Of a stretch of 27,737 bases of DNA, positions 5,842-13,837 are shown in pieces. The stretch is from Anaerolineae bacterium (GTDB lineage Bacteria; Chloroflexota; Anaerolineae; Promineifilales; Promineifilaceae). Each line of letters opens with the position of its first letter. Position 1 is the stretch's first letter. The translations under genes and the position numbers were made by a program. The notes beneath the pieces are model-generated. The model saw only the letters and a program-made list of their open reading frames with translations, did not search any database and was not told the origin of the DNA. The stretch lies in contig JANQGC010000012.1 of NCBI GenBank assembly GCA_028277515.1, positions 1 to 27,737 on the forward strand, read 5' to 3'.

Positions 5842-7485
5842 CTACCCAACATCAGGATCAAGGCCATCCCATGGTAAGTCGTAGTCTATATATTCTAGAG
5901 GATTAAAAGGAAGCATGGATAGATCCACCGGCGGTTCCGCGAGGTGAGCGGTTTCAGCACGGGGACTTTCGATGCCGGTGAACGGAACACCCCGGGCCGA
6001 TCTACTGTCCGGATATTCCTGCTTCCAAATTTCGTGCCGTTTACGCATCTTGTTAAACGACGAGCTGGTGTGAATCAAAGGTACAAGTTGTGGGAACATC
6101 TCGCGCGGATCGTTATAGAGATCGTAAAAGGCTGCTCCAAATCCACCGGGATGATCCGATACCCATTTCCGCTTGTAGCGCCCTTTGATGGTAGCAGCCA
6201 GATGGGGTCCTGTGTATACGAAATTGTAGTCACGCCGGCTGTAAGAATCGCCGTTGAGTAATAATGAGGTCTGATCGACTCCATCGATAATTCGGTCGGT
6301 TGGAATGTATCCGGTAGCTTCAGCTAATCGAGCGAAGGTAGTAAATAGGTCCATTTCGTGGATGATGTCACCAACAACCTGGCCAGGTTGGATAGTTCCC
6401 GGCCACCAGGCGAAGGCCGGTACCCTAATGCCTCCTTCCCAGAAGTCTCCTTTGCCACCTCGGAACATGATCTCACTTTGCCCCATGCCTGGCGGCGGAT
6501 TGTGAACCATAGGTCCATTATCGGCATGGCAGACCAAAAGTGTGTTCTCGGCGATCCCTAACGCTTCCAGCTCGTCCATCAAACTGCCAATGAATGCGTC
6601 AGTGCCATACTGAAAACGCTCGGCCAGGATGGAGCGTGCCGGCGTTTTTCTATTAGGAATGGGTGCCATGCTTAGAGTCTCGTTGGGCCAATACACAGCA
6701 TAAAATGGCTGCTCTGCTTTGGCATTGCGACGAATGAAATCAAGTGTTCGCTTTCTACACTCTTCTTCAAGAGGATCCCAGTCCTCCATCTCCCGGTTGC
6801 CCCATTCGTGTCCCAACTCGCCTTTCTTACCTTCTATGGCCATAAGCCAGCCTTCAGGAACGAAATATTCATCGAGACGGTAGCGATCCTCAGGCATCGT
6901 CTCCGGGCGGGACCCAAGCACAGCATTCCCGGCCTCTCCCCTCTGGTTATAGGCGACAAGCACCTGATTGTAAGGTATAAATAAGGTCTCATCAAAGCCC
7001 TGGTTGTGCGGGTAGCTCTCCTCCACATCGCCTAGGTGCCACTTGCCGTAAAAAGCTGTCGCGTAACCTGCGTTGGACAAAACCTCCGCACTTGTCACCT
7101 CATTACCTGATAAGCCATTGTTCTCGATTGGAAATGCGACCGTATGCATCCCGTTACGAATAGCGTGACGGCCTGTTATGACTGCTGCTCGGCTGGGCGT
7201 GCATGCCGGTTCGGTGTATAACCTTCCAAACATGATGCCCTCTTGAGCCATCCGGTTACAGTTTGGCGTATCGAAACCTCGTAAAGCATTGATCACTGGT
7301 ATACCGGCATCGCCGAAGGCCATATCGTCCCACATAATATGCACAATGTTTGGCGGTGCACCATGTTTTTGGCGTAATTCCGCCAATCGTGCATCAAGCT
7401 CCGTATCCTCTACTGCCCATCGCTCTCGATGTTGCTCATAGAGGATGTAATATTCTGCATCATGTACAATCTGATTTTCAGCCAT
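5842..7485 (-). CDS. Sulfatase (arylsulfatase-type, formylglycine-dependent)
   Basis: This is a 547-aa member of the alkaline phosphatase/sulfatase superfamily, which hydrolyses sulfate esters. The signature C-T-P-S-R-A-A-V-I-T-G-R starts at Cys95, the residue converted to formylglycine. Metal- or substrate-binding motifs are D53-D54 in M-W-D-D-M, K148/H150 in Y-G-K-W-H-L-G, and D322-N323 in A-D-N-G. K345 in G-G-K-G-D-F-W-E-G-G may contact substrate. No signal peptide is seen, so it appears cytoplasmic. The 7485 start has AAAGGAG seven bases upstream. A longer form from 7608 would overlap the next gene and is disfavoured. No formylglycine-generating enzyme gene is in the window. It is the last gene of a minus-strand trio with a LuxR regulator. 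The natural substrate is unknown. Confidence 0.93.
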   Translation of the reverse strand: MAENQIVHDAEYYILYEQHRERWAVEDTELDARLAELRQKHGAPPNIVHIMWDDMAFGDAGIPVINALRGFDTPNCNRMAQEGIMFGRLYTEPACTPSRAAVITGRHAIRNGMHTVAFPIENNGLSGNEVTSAEVLSNAGYATAFYGKWHLGDVEESYPHNQGFDETLFIPYNQVLVAYNQRGEAGNAVLGSRPETMPEDRYRLDEYFVPEGWLMAIEGKKGELGHEWGNREMEDWDPLEEECRKRTLDFIRRNAKAEQPFYAVYWPNETLSMAPIPNRKTPARSILAERFQYGTDAFIGSLMDELEALGIAENTLLVCHADNGPMVHNPPPGMGQSEIMFRGGKGDFWEGGIRVPAFAWWPGTIQPGQVVGDIIHEMDLFTTFARLAEATGYIPTDRIIDGVDQTSLLLNGDSYSRRDYNFVYTGPHLAATIKGRYKRKWVSDHPGGFGAAFYDLYNDPREMFPQLVPLIHTSSSFNKMRKRHEIWKQEYPDSRSARGVPFTGIESPRAETAHLAEPPVDLSMLPFNPLEYIDYDLPWDGLDPDVG

Positions 7486-7534
7486 TATTATCTCCTTTTG
7501 TCGGCTCAAACTTATCTCATGGGGCCGGGCATAA

Positions 7535-7807
7535 TCACCGGCATGAATCAATCCTAAATTTCTCCTTTGATGGATATTGACACTCAACATACAACAAGGG
7601 ATATCCAAGATCGTATAAACTATTTAGAACGCCTAATAATTCGGCCTGATTTTGCAAAGATCCAAGCAATGTTGTCACCGGCCATGATTTGTCGGTATTT
7701 TTATTAATTTCCATATTGCCCAAATAGGCGGACCAGCTCTCCGTGATAATTCCTTGAATCTGTATACGATAGGTTGCTCTTTTATCGCTGTTGAACCGGT
7801 CGGTCAT
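7535..7807 (-). CDS. Small companion protein of the MalT-type LuxR regulator, 90 aa
   Basis: The core Y-R-I-Q-I-Q-G-I-I-T-E-S-W-S-A-Y-L, then V-T-T-L-L-G-S-L-Q-N-Q-A-E-L-L-G-V-L and L-Y-D-L-G-Y-P-L-L matches a small family I associate with MalT-like regulators in Chloroflexota. Its pattern is a beta strand with E-S-W, a 'G-x-x-x-x-Q-A-x-L-x-x-x-L' helix and a 'D-L-G-x-P-L-L' ending. The function of that family is not established; a signalling or regulatory partner role is inferred from gene neighbourhood. It is soluble and has no cysteine pair or membrane span. It lies between the regulator and the sulfatase on the same strand, 49 bases before the sulfatase start. No strong ribosome site is seen at the ATG. 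Confidence 0.82.
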   Translation of the reverse strand: MTDRFNSDKRATYRIQIQGIITESWSAYLGNMEINKNTDKSWPVTTLLGSLQNQAELLGVLNSLYDLGYPLLYVECQYPSKEKFRIDSCR

Positions 7808-7959
7808 AGGATATGGTCACTTTGCTGGTACAAGAAAGGATCATCATCAGTCGAATTATCTTCAAAGACTTTTCAAATGTTCCGCTTGAATGAATATCCC
7901 ATTATTAAAAAAGTGTTTGTTTACCTTTAATTAGTATAGTGGGGAAAAATCGCCTGTGA

Positions 7960-8041
7960 ATCACTCGAATGAGTGATAAAATCGTGATTTTTGGAGAATT
8001 TCACAAAGGTGGGTTAGCTAACCTGATTCAGGTTAACCTAA
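7960..8041. promoter_or_regulatory. Cluster of four palindromes between regulator and companion gene
   Basis: Four inverted repeats lie in 82 bases. They are ATCACTC/GAGTGAT (7960-7966, 7971-7977), AAAATC-GT-GATTTT (7978-7991), GGTTAGCTAACC (8012-8023) and AACCTGA-T-TCAGGTT (8020-8034). The last two combine into an imperfect 30-bp structure. The regulator gene ends just upstream (8068) and the companion/sulfatase pair starts downstream on the minus strand. The palindromes may therefore be operator sites for that pair, and the 8012-8041 hairpin may also attenuate transcript from the regulator. No U-tract follows, so simple rho-independent termination is not supported. Confidence 0.5.
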
Positions 8042-8067
8042 ATTATTGAAGAAAAATAGAGGAGGTG

Positions 8068-10776
8068 TTATGTAATCAGATCCATTTCTCTCGCTATGTA
8101 AATTGCTTCTTGGCGATTACTGGCTTCTAGATTCTCATAAATATTAGAGACGTGCTTTTTAACCGTGTTTAAGGAAATTGATAGAGTTGCTGATATCTCC
8201 TGGTAACTATACCCTTGCTGCAAAAGGAGAAGGATTTCCGTTTGCCGGGGGGTCAACAACCTTTTTTTATAATTCGATTTTTTTGGGGAGCGCCTCGTAG
8301 AAACAGAGATGGGAAATTTGGCCAGAATCTCCGTAGTGTAATCTAACGCAATACCCTTGTCATTTAGGGCATTCAATAGTGCCAAGATAGCAGAACCCAT
8401 ATCGACAAATAATCGAATGAAGCCACCAGGCTGGGCTAGCAAGACAGCCCACTCTAATTCGCTTAAGGCCCTGTCGAAATCTGATAGTCTTTGATAGGCT
8501 AAGGCTAATCGGATCCGAATTTGAATCATCATATATGTGAAGTAAGTGGATTGGGCCGCATCCAATTTGTGGTTTAAATATTGGATTACTTCAAGGACTT
8601 CCTCTTCGGAGCCAATTTCAATGAGGATTTGGACGCGGGTGAGGCCGGCAAACTCGGAAATAACCATGAATTCATTGACGCTATTTGGGTTAAATGAGCG
8701 TGCCCAACGTAAAGGACGCGCACTCTCCTCCTGCCGCATCCACAAATACGCTTGAAAAGATTCCAGATGGGGCATTAGATCGCTGTTGTGCAAATGGAGT
8801 GTTTCATGGCGTAACAAATCTATTTCACTCTGTGCCTGGGCAAGCTGATCTGCAGCCAGATATATGCGTGCCAATCCCATAGAGGCTTCAAATGTTGTAA
8901 GAAAATTGGCTCGATATCGAACCTCTAAAACCTGGGCAAAGTGCTTGGCTGCTTGTTCTAGTTCATTCGTTTCATAAGCAAAACGACCTGCTAACATATT
9001 TGCGGAAGAAATAGCATTTGGATTTTTTGTTTGGGAAGCCAAAATCAAAAACTGCTCTACAATTTGCTTAAATGGCACCAATTCGGCCGCTGATAAATAA
9101 ACATAGCCCAAACCTAAAAAGGCTTGAATTTTGAAGGGACCTTGATAAGCCGGCGAATGAATGATTCTTTCCAAGGTGGTTACGGCTACATCAAAATTGC
9201 CAAGCGCCTGTTCTGCTAAACCCAATATGCCATAAGACAAACTCCTGGCCCCTTGTGCACTAAATGGTAATGAGGCCAGGGCTGTTTGGGTTAATTTGTG
9301 GCTGCGCTCAATTTTTCGGGAGCTAAGGCGTAGACTCACTGCCTGCAAGCAGGCGATATGTCCATCAACAGCCAGCTTTAATTCTTCATCTAATGCTTCT
9401 GTTTTCAAAATGGTTTTGGCTGTAGACAAGGCTTCATCCATCGGGCTAAAGCGCCACTCTCTAAAATATAGCCATGCTTTAGCCATAATAAGCCGAGACC
9501 GCCGCCAAATAATTTCTTCCGGCAACATTGACATCCATCTATCCAGTGTATGCCTGTCTAGGCTATTTAGTAGATTTTGACTTTGACTCTCTACGTGGCC
9601 GGCAGCCAACTCTACATCATGCGCGGCTAAGGCATGGTGCAGCGCTTCCTCAGTAAATCCTTCCTTCGCGAACCACATGCTGGCCCGACGGTGCAGTTGA
9701 GCAATTTCAGCATTAGTATAATTAGACTTTAATTCCTTGAGGAGCAATGTTTGAAACAAATGATGTAAGCGATACCATTCCCCTCTCGAATCTAGAGGAA
9801 TGAGAAATAAATTCTCGCCCTCCAGCAATTTCAATAATGCCTGACTATCCCCATTCGATTTCTCCTTGGTGACCGCATCGCATAAAGGTGCCGATAGGCG
9901 ATCCAAAATAGAAATATGAATTATGAACGCTTTCAAAGATTGAGAAAGACGTTCCAGAACTTCAAAAAACAGGTATTCGCTTATTAAAGAAACTGGCTGT
10001 CTTTGCTTGTCGATAAGGATATTCTCCAGGTCCTCTAGATTTGATACCGCCAAAACCAGCAAGCGCAAACCAGAAATCCATCCTTCGGTGAGTCCGTTTA
10101 CCGCTGTCGCTGTATTATGGTCAATTGGCAAGCCACTAGATTTCTCTAGAAACAACCGGGCGAGATCATCTTCAAATCGAAGATCTGGCGTTCGAATCTC
10201 CAGCAACTGGCCGGCCGCTCGTAGATGTGATAACGGCAGCAGCGGATCTCTGCGGGTAAGAACGACAATATGCAGGTTTGCAGGCTGATTTGTGATAAGA
10301 GCAGTCAGGAATTTTCGAATTGAGGCGCTATGAATATAATGGAAATCATCTGCTGCCATTATGAATGAATCCCCAATGGCTAAGATGTCGTTGATAAATA
10401 CGGCAGACAAATATTCCGGTGGTGGAGGGAAATCAGATTGAGCTAATTTAATTGTCTCTTCACATGATTCAGGAAAGAGGATCCGAACTGCTTCAGATAG
10501 GTATCTAAGGAAACTAAGTAAATCATTTTCGCTTTCCTCAAGGGATATCCATACTGATTTGTTAGGGATGGTTTGCATCCAAGAGGCGATTAAGGTTGTT
10601 TTACCATAGCCAGCAGGCGCAGAAACTAATGTTAACTTTTTATCCAAGCCGCTGTTTAGCTTTTCTAACAAGTGTGGTCGGTCCACAAAATCGCTTGCTA
10701 ATTTTGGGGGCTGGAGTTTTGTAAGGATTAGCGGCGTGCCCTGAGAGTATTTTTCCACATGAACATCTCTGCGCAA
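8068..10776 (-). CDS. MalT/LAL-type LuxR transcriptional regulator with N-terminal STAND ATPase
   Basis: This is a 902-aa protein of the size expected for the LAL family. The Walker A is A-P-A-G-Y-G-K-T-T (residues 53-61) and the Walker B is F-I-M-A-A-D-D (138-144). A long helical, TPR-like sensor region runs from about 370 to 800. The C-terminal LuxR DNA-binding domain (about 839-902) shows L-T-P-R-Q-T-E-I-L-L-L-L and the recognition helix S-L-N-T-V-K-K-H-V-S-N-I-Y. Such proteins bind ATP and an inducer, oligomerise and activate transcription. It probably controls the companion ORF and sulfatase immediately downstream on the same strand. Start: a TTG at 10776; a GTG at 10758 is possible and neither has a strong ribosome site. 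Inducer unknown. Confidence 0.93.
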   Translation of the reverse strand: MRRDVHVEKYSQGTPLILTKLQPPKLASDFVDRPHLLEKLNSGLDKKLTLVSAPAGYGKTTLIASWMQTIPNKSVWISLEESENDLLSFLRYLSEAVRILFPESCEETIKLAQSDFPPPPEYLSAVFINDILAIGDSFIMAADDFHYIHSASIRKFLTALITNQPANLHIVVLTRRDPLLPLSHLRAAGQLLEIRTPDLRFEDDLARLFLEKSSGLPIDHNTATAVNGLTEGWISGLRLLVLAVSNLEDLENILIDKQRQPVSLISEYLFFEVLERLSQSLKAFIIHISILDRLSAPLCDAVTKEKSNGDSQALLKLLEGENLFLIPLDSRGEWYRLHHLFQTLLLKELKSNYTNAEIAQLHRRASMWFAKEGFTEEALHHALAAHDVELAAGHVESQSQNLLNSLDRHTLDRWMSMLPEEIIWRRSRLIMAKAWLYFREWRFSPMDEALSTAKTILKTEALDEELKLAVDGHIACLQAVSLRLSSRKIERSHKLTQTALASLPFSAQGARSLSYGILGLAEQALGNFDVAVTTLERIIHSPAYQGPFKIQAFLGLGYVYLSAAELVPFKQIVEQFLILASQTKNPNAISSANMLAGRFAYETNELEQAAKHFAQVLEVRYRANFLTTFEASMGLARIYLAADQLAQAQSEIDLLRHETLHLHNSDLMPHLESFQAYLWMRQEESARPLRWARSFNPNSVNEFMVISEFAGLTRVQILIEIGSEEEVLEVIQYLNHKLDAAQSTYFTYMMIQIRIRLALAYQRLSDFDRALSELEWAVLLAQPGGFIRLFVDMGSAILALLNALNDKGIALDYTTEILAKFPISVSTRRSPKKSNYKKRLLTPRQTEILLLLQQGYSYQEISATLSISLNTVKKHVSNIYENLEASNRQEAIYIAREMDLIT

Positions 10777-11126
10777 GGTATTATTACGAATTGCCTGAGC
10801 ACAAATCTATACCAAAATTAGCACAAACGAACTTGCCCCCGCTACTGTGAAAGTCCCGACTAATCGGGATTTTCTTCTTTTATCCATACCAAATAACGTA
10901 CCATTTCAAGAGAAGATTCTAAGTTCTTCTGGGCTTTTCCTATAACTACTTGAATGCGCTATCCCACGCTTTTTCTACAAATTTTCCCCAGCTTTGCCAA
11001 TTACGATTTTCCTGACCTCCTTGGCTACTGTTGCTGAACCAATCATATTTTAGTCGTATTTTACCAAACCTGTAATTCAATAACTAGGATCTATTGACAT
11101 ATGAAACAAAAATGTAAAATCGTCTC
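10777..11126. other. Intergenic stretch between regulator and insertion sequence
   Basis: No gene is supported in these 350 bases. Besides the tRNA-end relic with terminator (10836-10880), the segment contains the left end of the insertion-sequence remnant from 11088. A promoter for the regulator should lie just right of 10776 on the minus strand, but I cannot point to clear -35/-10 boxes. Confidence 0.4.
10836..10880 (+). terminator. Orphan terminator preceded by an 11-bp tRNA-end relic
   Basis: CCCCCGCTACT (10836-10846) is identical to the end of the tRNA fragment at 5577-5587 and is in the same orientation. It is followed by TCCCGA-CTAA-TCGGGA (10854-10869) and a T-rich tail, a good rho-independent terminator. 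No plus-strand gene precedes it. The simplest reading is the last bases and terminator of another, mostly lost, tRNA locus. Chance identity of 11 bp cannot be excluded, but the shared position ahead of a terminator argues against it. Confidence 0.55.
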
Positions 11127-11814
11127 ATGACTAATGTGAGAATCCAAGATGACCAATGGTCAAAAATACGCGACTTTTTAAGACAGAACCACACGCCTAT
11201 GTTGGCAAGAATGAAGTAGACTACCGCCGTTTTGTCGAAGGTGTGCTCTGGGTGAGTACAAGCGGCGCACAGTGGCGGTTAATACCAGAAGAGTATGGGA
11301 AATGGAACACCGTCTACAAGCGTTTTGCCCGCTGGGGTGACAAAGGGGTTTGGGCACGGATGCTTGAGCACTTCGCCGATGACCCGGATATGGAAAACGG
11401 GATGATTGACAGCACGATTGTGCGGGCGCATCCTTGTGCTGCCGGAGCACAGAAAAAACGGTAGTCAGGCCAACCAGGCTTTGGGACATAGCCGAGGTGA
11501 AATTAGTACCAAGATCTATATCATCGTTGACGGGTTTGGCAATCCCTTGCGGCTGCGGCTATGCTGCTCAAGATTTCTATGATTGGGTTGTTGAAATGAT
11601 GTCCAACCTGTCATCCCGGCCCACCAACGCTCCAAAAAGGAGCGCGAATACGATAAGTGACTGTATCGTGAACGGCATTTGGTGAAATGTTTCACTAACA
11701 AAATCAAGCATTTCGGACGTGTCTTTTCAAGATTTGACAAACTTGCCGACCGTTATCTTGGCTTTCTGCAATTTGTCAGTTCATTAATTTAGTTGCGATG
11801 AAATGTCAACACAC
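11088..11814 (+). mobile_element. Decayed IS5-type insertion sequence, about 0.73 kb
   Basis: The left end GATCTATTGACAT (11088-11100) and the reverse complement of the right end (GTGTGTTGACAT, from 11803-11814) form imperfect terminal inverted repeats sharing TTGACAT. Both ends are flanked by CTAG (11084-11087 and 11815-11818), which fits the short target duplication of IS5-like elements. The internal transposase is shortened and frameshifted. The copy is expected to be immobile on its own. Confidence 0.7.
11127..11801 (+). pseudogene. IS5-family (DDE) transposase, frameshifted and internally deleted
   Basis: The natural start seems to be ATG 11127 (M-T-N-V-R-I-Q-D-D-Q-W-S-K-I-R-D-F-L). A frameshift near 11180 moves the reading to Y-V-G-K-N-E-V-D-Y-R-R-F-V-E-G-V-L-W-V, the DUF4096-like N-terminal part. 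The first catalytic Asp segment M-I-D-S-T-I-V-R-A-H is present around 11400. A second frameshift near 11460 leads to L-G-H-S-R-G-E-I-S-T-K-I-Y and V-D-G-F-G-N-P-L-R. After that most of the centre, including the second catalytic Asp region, is missing. The C-terminal part resumes as Y-R-E-R-H-L-V-K-C-F-T-N-K-I-K-H-F-G-R, with in-frame stops near 11650 and 11790. Non-functional. Confidence 0.85.
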
Positions 11815-11894
11815 CTAGTCTCACCACCGCACTCGCAGTATAATGGAGGGATTCGTCGCCGTTTATAATATTGTGGACAAATGAGGACCCTCAG

Positions 11895-12515
11895 ATGAAA
11901 AAAATAGTCGCAGGAATATTCTTAATTGGTCTATTTATCCTCTCCAGCCAGGTACATGCACAAACCACGCAAGTGGACTTATCTGGCAGTGCAGGAGCCA
12001 TTTGTTCCCAGGATGCAACTATTGATCTGACGATTACTGATGTGACAAATTTACAAGGGTATGACATTCGATTGAGCTATAATCCCGCGTCGGTCAGTGC
12101 TTCGATGGTTTTTGATAACAGTTTTTTTGATACTGTCGGGGCGTTTGTTGTGCCAGGTAGCGGGTGCAGCGCCGGAGTATGTATCATTGGCGCAGCAAAG
12201 ATTGGCCAGAATACGGCCGTTTCCAGTTCGGGCACGGAAACATTGGCTACAATCACCTTACAAAATGTTGCCTCGACAGGAGATACGCTGGACTTTACTT
12301 ACAGCAAGCTCTCCGATCCCGATGGATTTGAAATAGAACATAGTCTGAGCAGTGGCGTGTCCATACCATCTTGCCCCACTGCCATCGGATTAAATGAATC
12401 AAGTGTCGAATCTGCTGATTCTAAAATAAATTCACCTTTATTCTTGTTCATCATCCTCTTATTGGGGCTTAGTATTTTTAGCATTGGGAAATTTAAACTA
12501 TCTGGATCACAATAA
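11895..12515 (+). CDS. Membrane-anchored single-cohesin protein
   Basis: This 206-aa protein is predicted to be exported. It has a signal peptide (residues 1-22, ending V-H-A), then one cohesin-like domain (about 26-160) with L-Q-G-Y-D-I-R-L-S-Y-N-P and the cluster-typical F-D-N-S-F-F-D-T. A polar serine-rich spacer and a C-terminal membrane helix (about 181-198, P-L-F-L-F-I-I-L-L-L-G) with a short basic tail follow. Cohesins bind dockerins; tethered to the membrane, this one could display a docking site on the cell surface. GAGGA lies eight bases before the ATG at 11895, so a TTG at 11871 is disfavoured. It converges with the neighbouring cohesin-dockerin gene. Its partner dockerin is untested. 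Confidence 0.82.
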   Translation: MKKIVAGIFLIGLFILSSQVHAQTTQVDLSGSAGAICSQDATIDLTITDVTNLQGYDIRLSYNPASVSASMVFDNSFFDTVGAFVVPGSGCSAGVCIIGAAKIGQNTAVSSSGTETLATITLQNVASTGDTLDFTYSKLSDPDGFEIEHSLSSGVSIPSCPTAIGLNESSVESADSKINSPLFLFIILLLGLSIFSIGKFKLSGSQ

Positions 12516-12553
12516 GATCGCTGCTTACTTTTCCTTGATTTTCGATTACCTAA

Positions 12554-13579
12554 TCACCAAGGCAGGAATCCGGCTTTGCGGAAATTGGCTGCGGATAGTG
12601 TCAAATCCTGGATATTTGTAGACCCGTCGCTGTTAATATCTGTGCCACCTATTCCAACACATTTAAAACTTATATTTCCAAAGTTTGCGCCAATACAGGC
12701 CAAATCAACAATGTCGATGGCATTATTCAAATCTGCATCACCGGCTAGCAGTTCTGTTTGCCCAATGTTTATCGTTGTGCTTGTTATTTGGGTTTCTAAG
12801 ACATTTCCTAAATAAAGTTGATGTGTGGCCTCAATACGGTAGTTACTACCAGTATCGGGAATATAAGGGATCTCCCCAAGCATGAACTGACCTGTAGCGC
12901 CGTCGAATTGACCAGATTGAGGTGGAAAATTACCATCAAGATCGATCAATGTTATCAAACCTGGGTTAATTGGATTGGCTCGTCCCTCTAAAGTCACAAT
13001 TCCATCAATTTCAGTGAATCCGCAAACCGTTATTGCTAGTGATTCTGTCGGTTGTTCTACAGGCAGCTGAAAGCCATCAATATCAGAAAGAACGACATTT
13101 GAAAGCTGCATATCATAAAAACCGCCTTCGCCACCAACTGTTTCAAAGGCAATTTTCACCAAAGGGCCGTCACCGCTGATCGGCTCTTCCGGAGCTAATT
13201 TGCTGGCAACAACTGTACAATTTCCATCGCCGCAAGTAATGAAAGCAAAAGATCCCCCAGGAACTGAAGTATCAAAAAAGGAATTATCAAAGACAACCAT
13301 TGGGATAACCAGGTTGGAATCGAAATTAAACTGAATTTGGTAGCCATACAAATCAGTAACATCCTGAACGGATATCACAATTTCTTCCGCCAACCCGCAA
13401 ACCTTGAAATTCTCCCCAGGGGTAAGTATCAATTTTGCCGTATTAGATTGAAATGTGCTGTGATCTAAGGCTGGAACTTTGTTCACATATTTAAATAGCA
13501 TTAAGAGAGGAAGTAGAGAAAAAAGCCCCATATTAAAGAATAAAATTTTTGGAATATTCCCGTTATTACGTGAAAACAT
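12554..13579 (-). CDS. Secreted cohesin-dockerin protein
   Basis: This is a 341-aa protein. A hydrophobic N-terminal segment (11-29) acts as a signal or anchor. A cohesin-like domain (about 48-187) contains D-L-Y-G-Y-Q-I-Q-F and F-D-N-S-F-F-D-T. A CnaB/carboxypeptidase-regulatory-like beta domain follows (about 190-278; I-D-G-I-V-T-L-E-G-R). The C-terminal dockerin (280-341) has two calcium loops: D281-x-D283-x-N285-xxx-D289-xx-D292 and D314-x-N316-x-D318-xxx-N322-xx-D325. A cysteine pair (C295, C307) lies between the loops and the protein ends F-L-P-W. Cohesin and dockerin in one chain suggest an adaptor or self-assembling subunit. AGAGGA directly precedes the ATG. It diverges from the C25 protease gene. 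Confidence 0.87.
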   Translation of the reverse strand: MFSRNNGNIPKILFFNMGLFSLLPLLMLFKYVNKVPALDHSTFQSNTAKLILTPGENFKVCGLAEEIVISVQDVTDLYGYQIQFNFDSNLVIPMVVFDNSFFDTSVPGGSFAFITCGDGNCTVVASKLAPEEPISGDGPLVKIAFETVGGEGGFYDMQLSNVVLSDIDGFQLPVEQPTESLAITVCGFTEIDGIVTLEGRANPINPGLITLIDLDGNFPPQSGQFDGATGQFMLGEIPYIPDTGSNYRIEATHQLYLGNVLETQITSTTINIGQTELLAGDADLNNAIDIVDLACIGANFGNISFKCVGIGGTDINSDGSTNIQDLTLSAANFRKAGFLPW

Positions 13580-13837
13580 GATTCCTCTTGAAAATACACG
13601 CGTTGCAAAAACCGAAACCTAACTTGATTATTGTAACAAAGTGGTCGTTAATTCGGAAATATCATTCCAAAATGCCCAATACTGGGATATACTTGGACAG
13701 GTTGCGCATCATCTTTTCAATGCTATTGATGACATTTCACGTTGAGAGTTATGACATCTATCACTTTATCAATTTTATCCTGATAGATATAATTTACTCG
13801 ATAGGGTCAGGCTCAGTTTCTTGTGGAGGATGTTCTG
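13580..13837. promoter_or_regulatory. Divergent promoter region of the cohesin-dockerin and C25 protease genes
   Basis: This 258-base region separates divergent starts. For the plus-strand protease, TATAAT lies at 13788-13793 with a weak TTTATC 17 bp upstream. GGAGG (13825-13829) sits eight bases ahead of the ATG at 13838. No clear minus-strand promoter boxes were found. The divergent arrangement would let one regulator act on both genes, but no operator is recognised. Confidence 0.45.

Noticed and set aside
7486..7608. Longer N-terminus for the sulfatase (start at 7608)
   Set aside because: It would overlap the 3' end of the companion gene by 74 bases, and the strong AAAGGAG site sits directly before the internal ATG at 7485.
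11434..11685. Separate 83-aa plus-strand gene
   Set aside because: It lies inside the broken transposase and its sequence is an out-of-frame reading around a frameshift.
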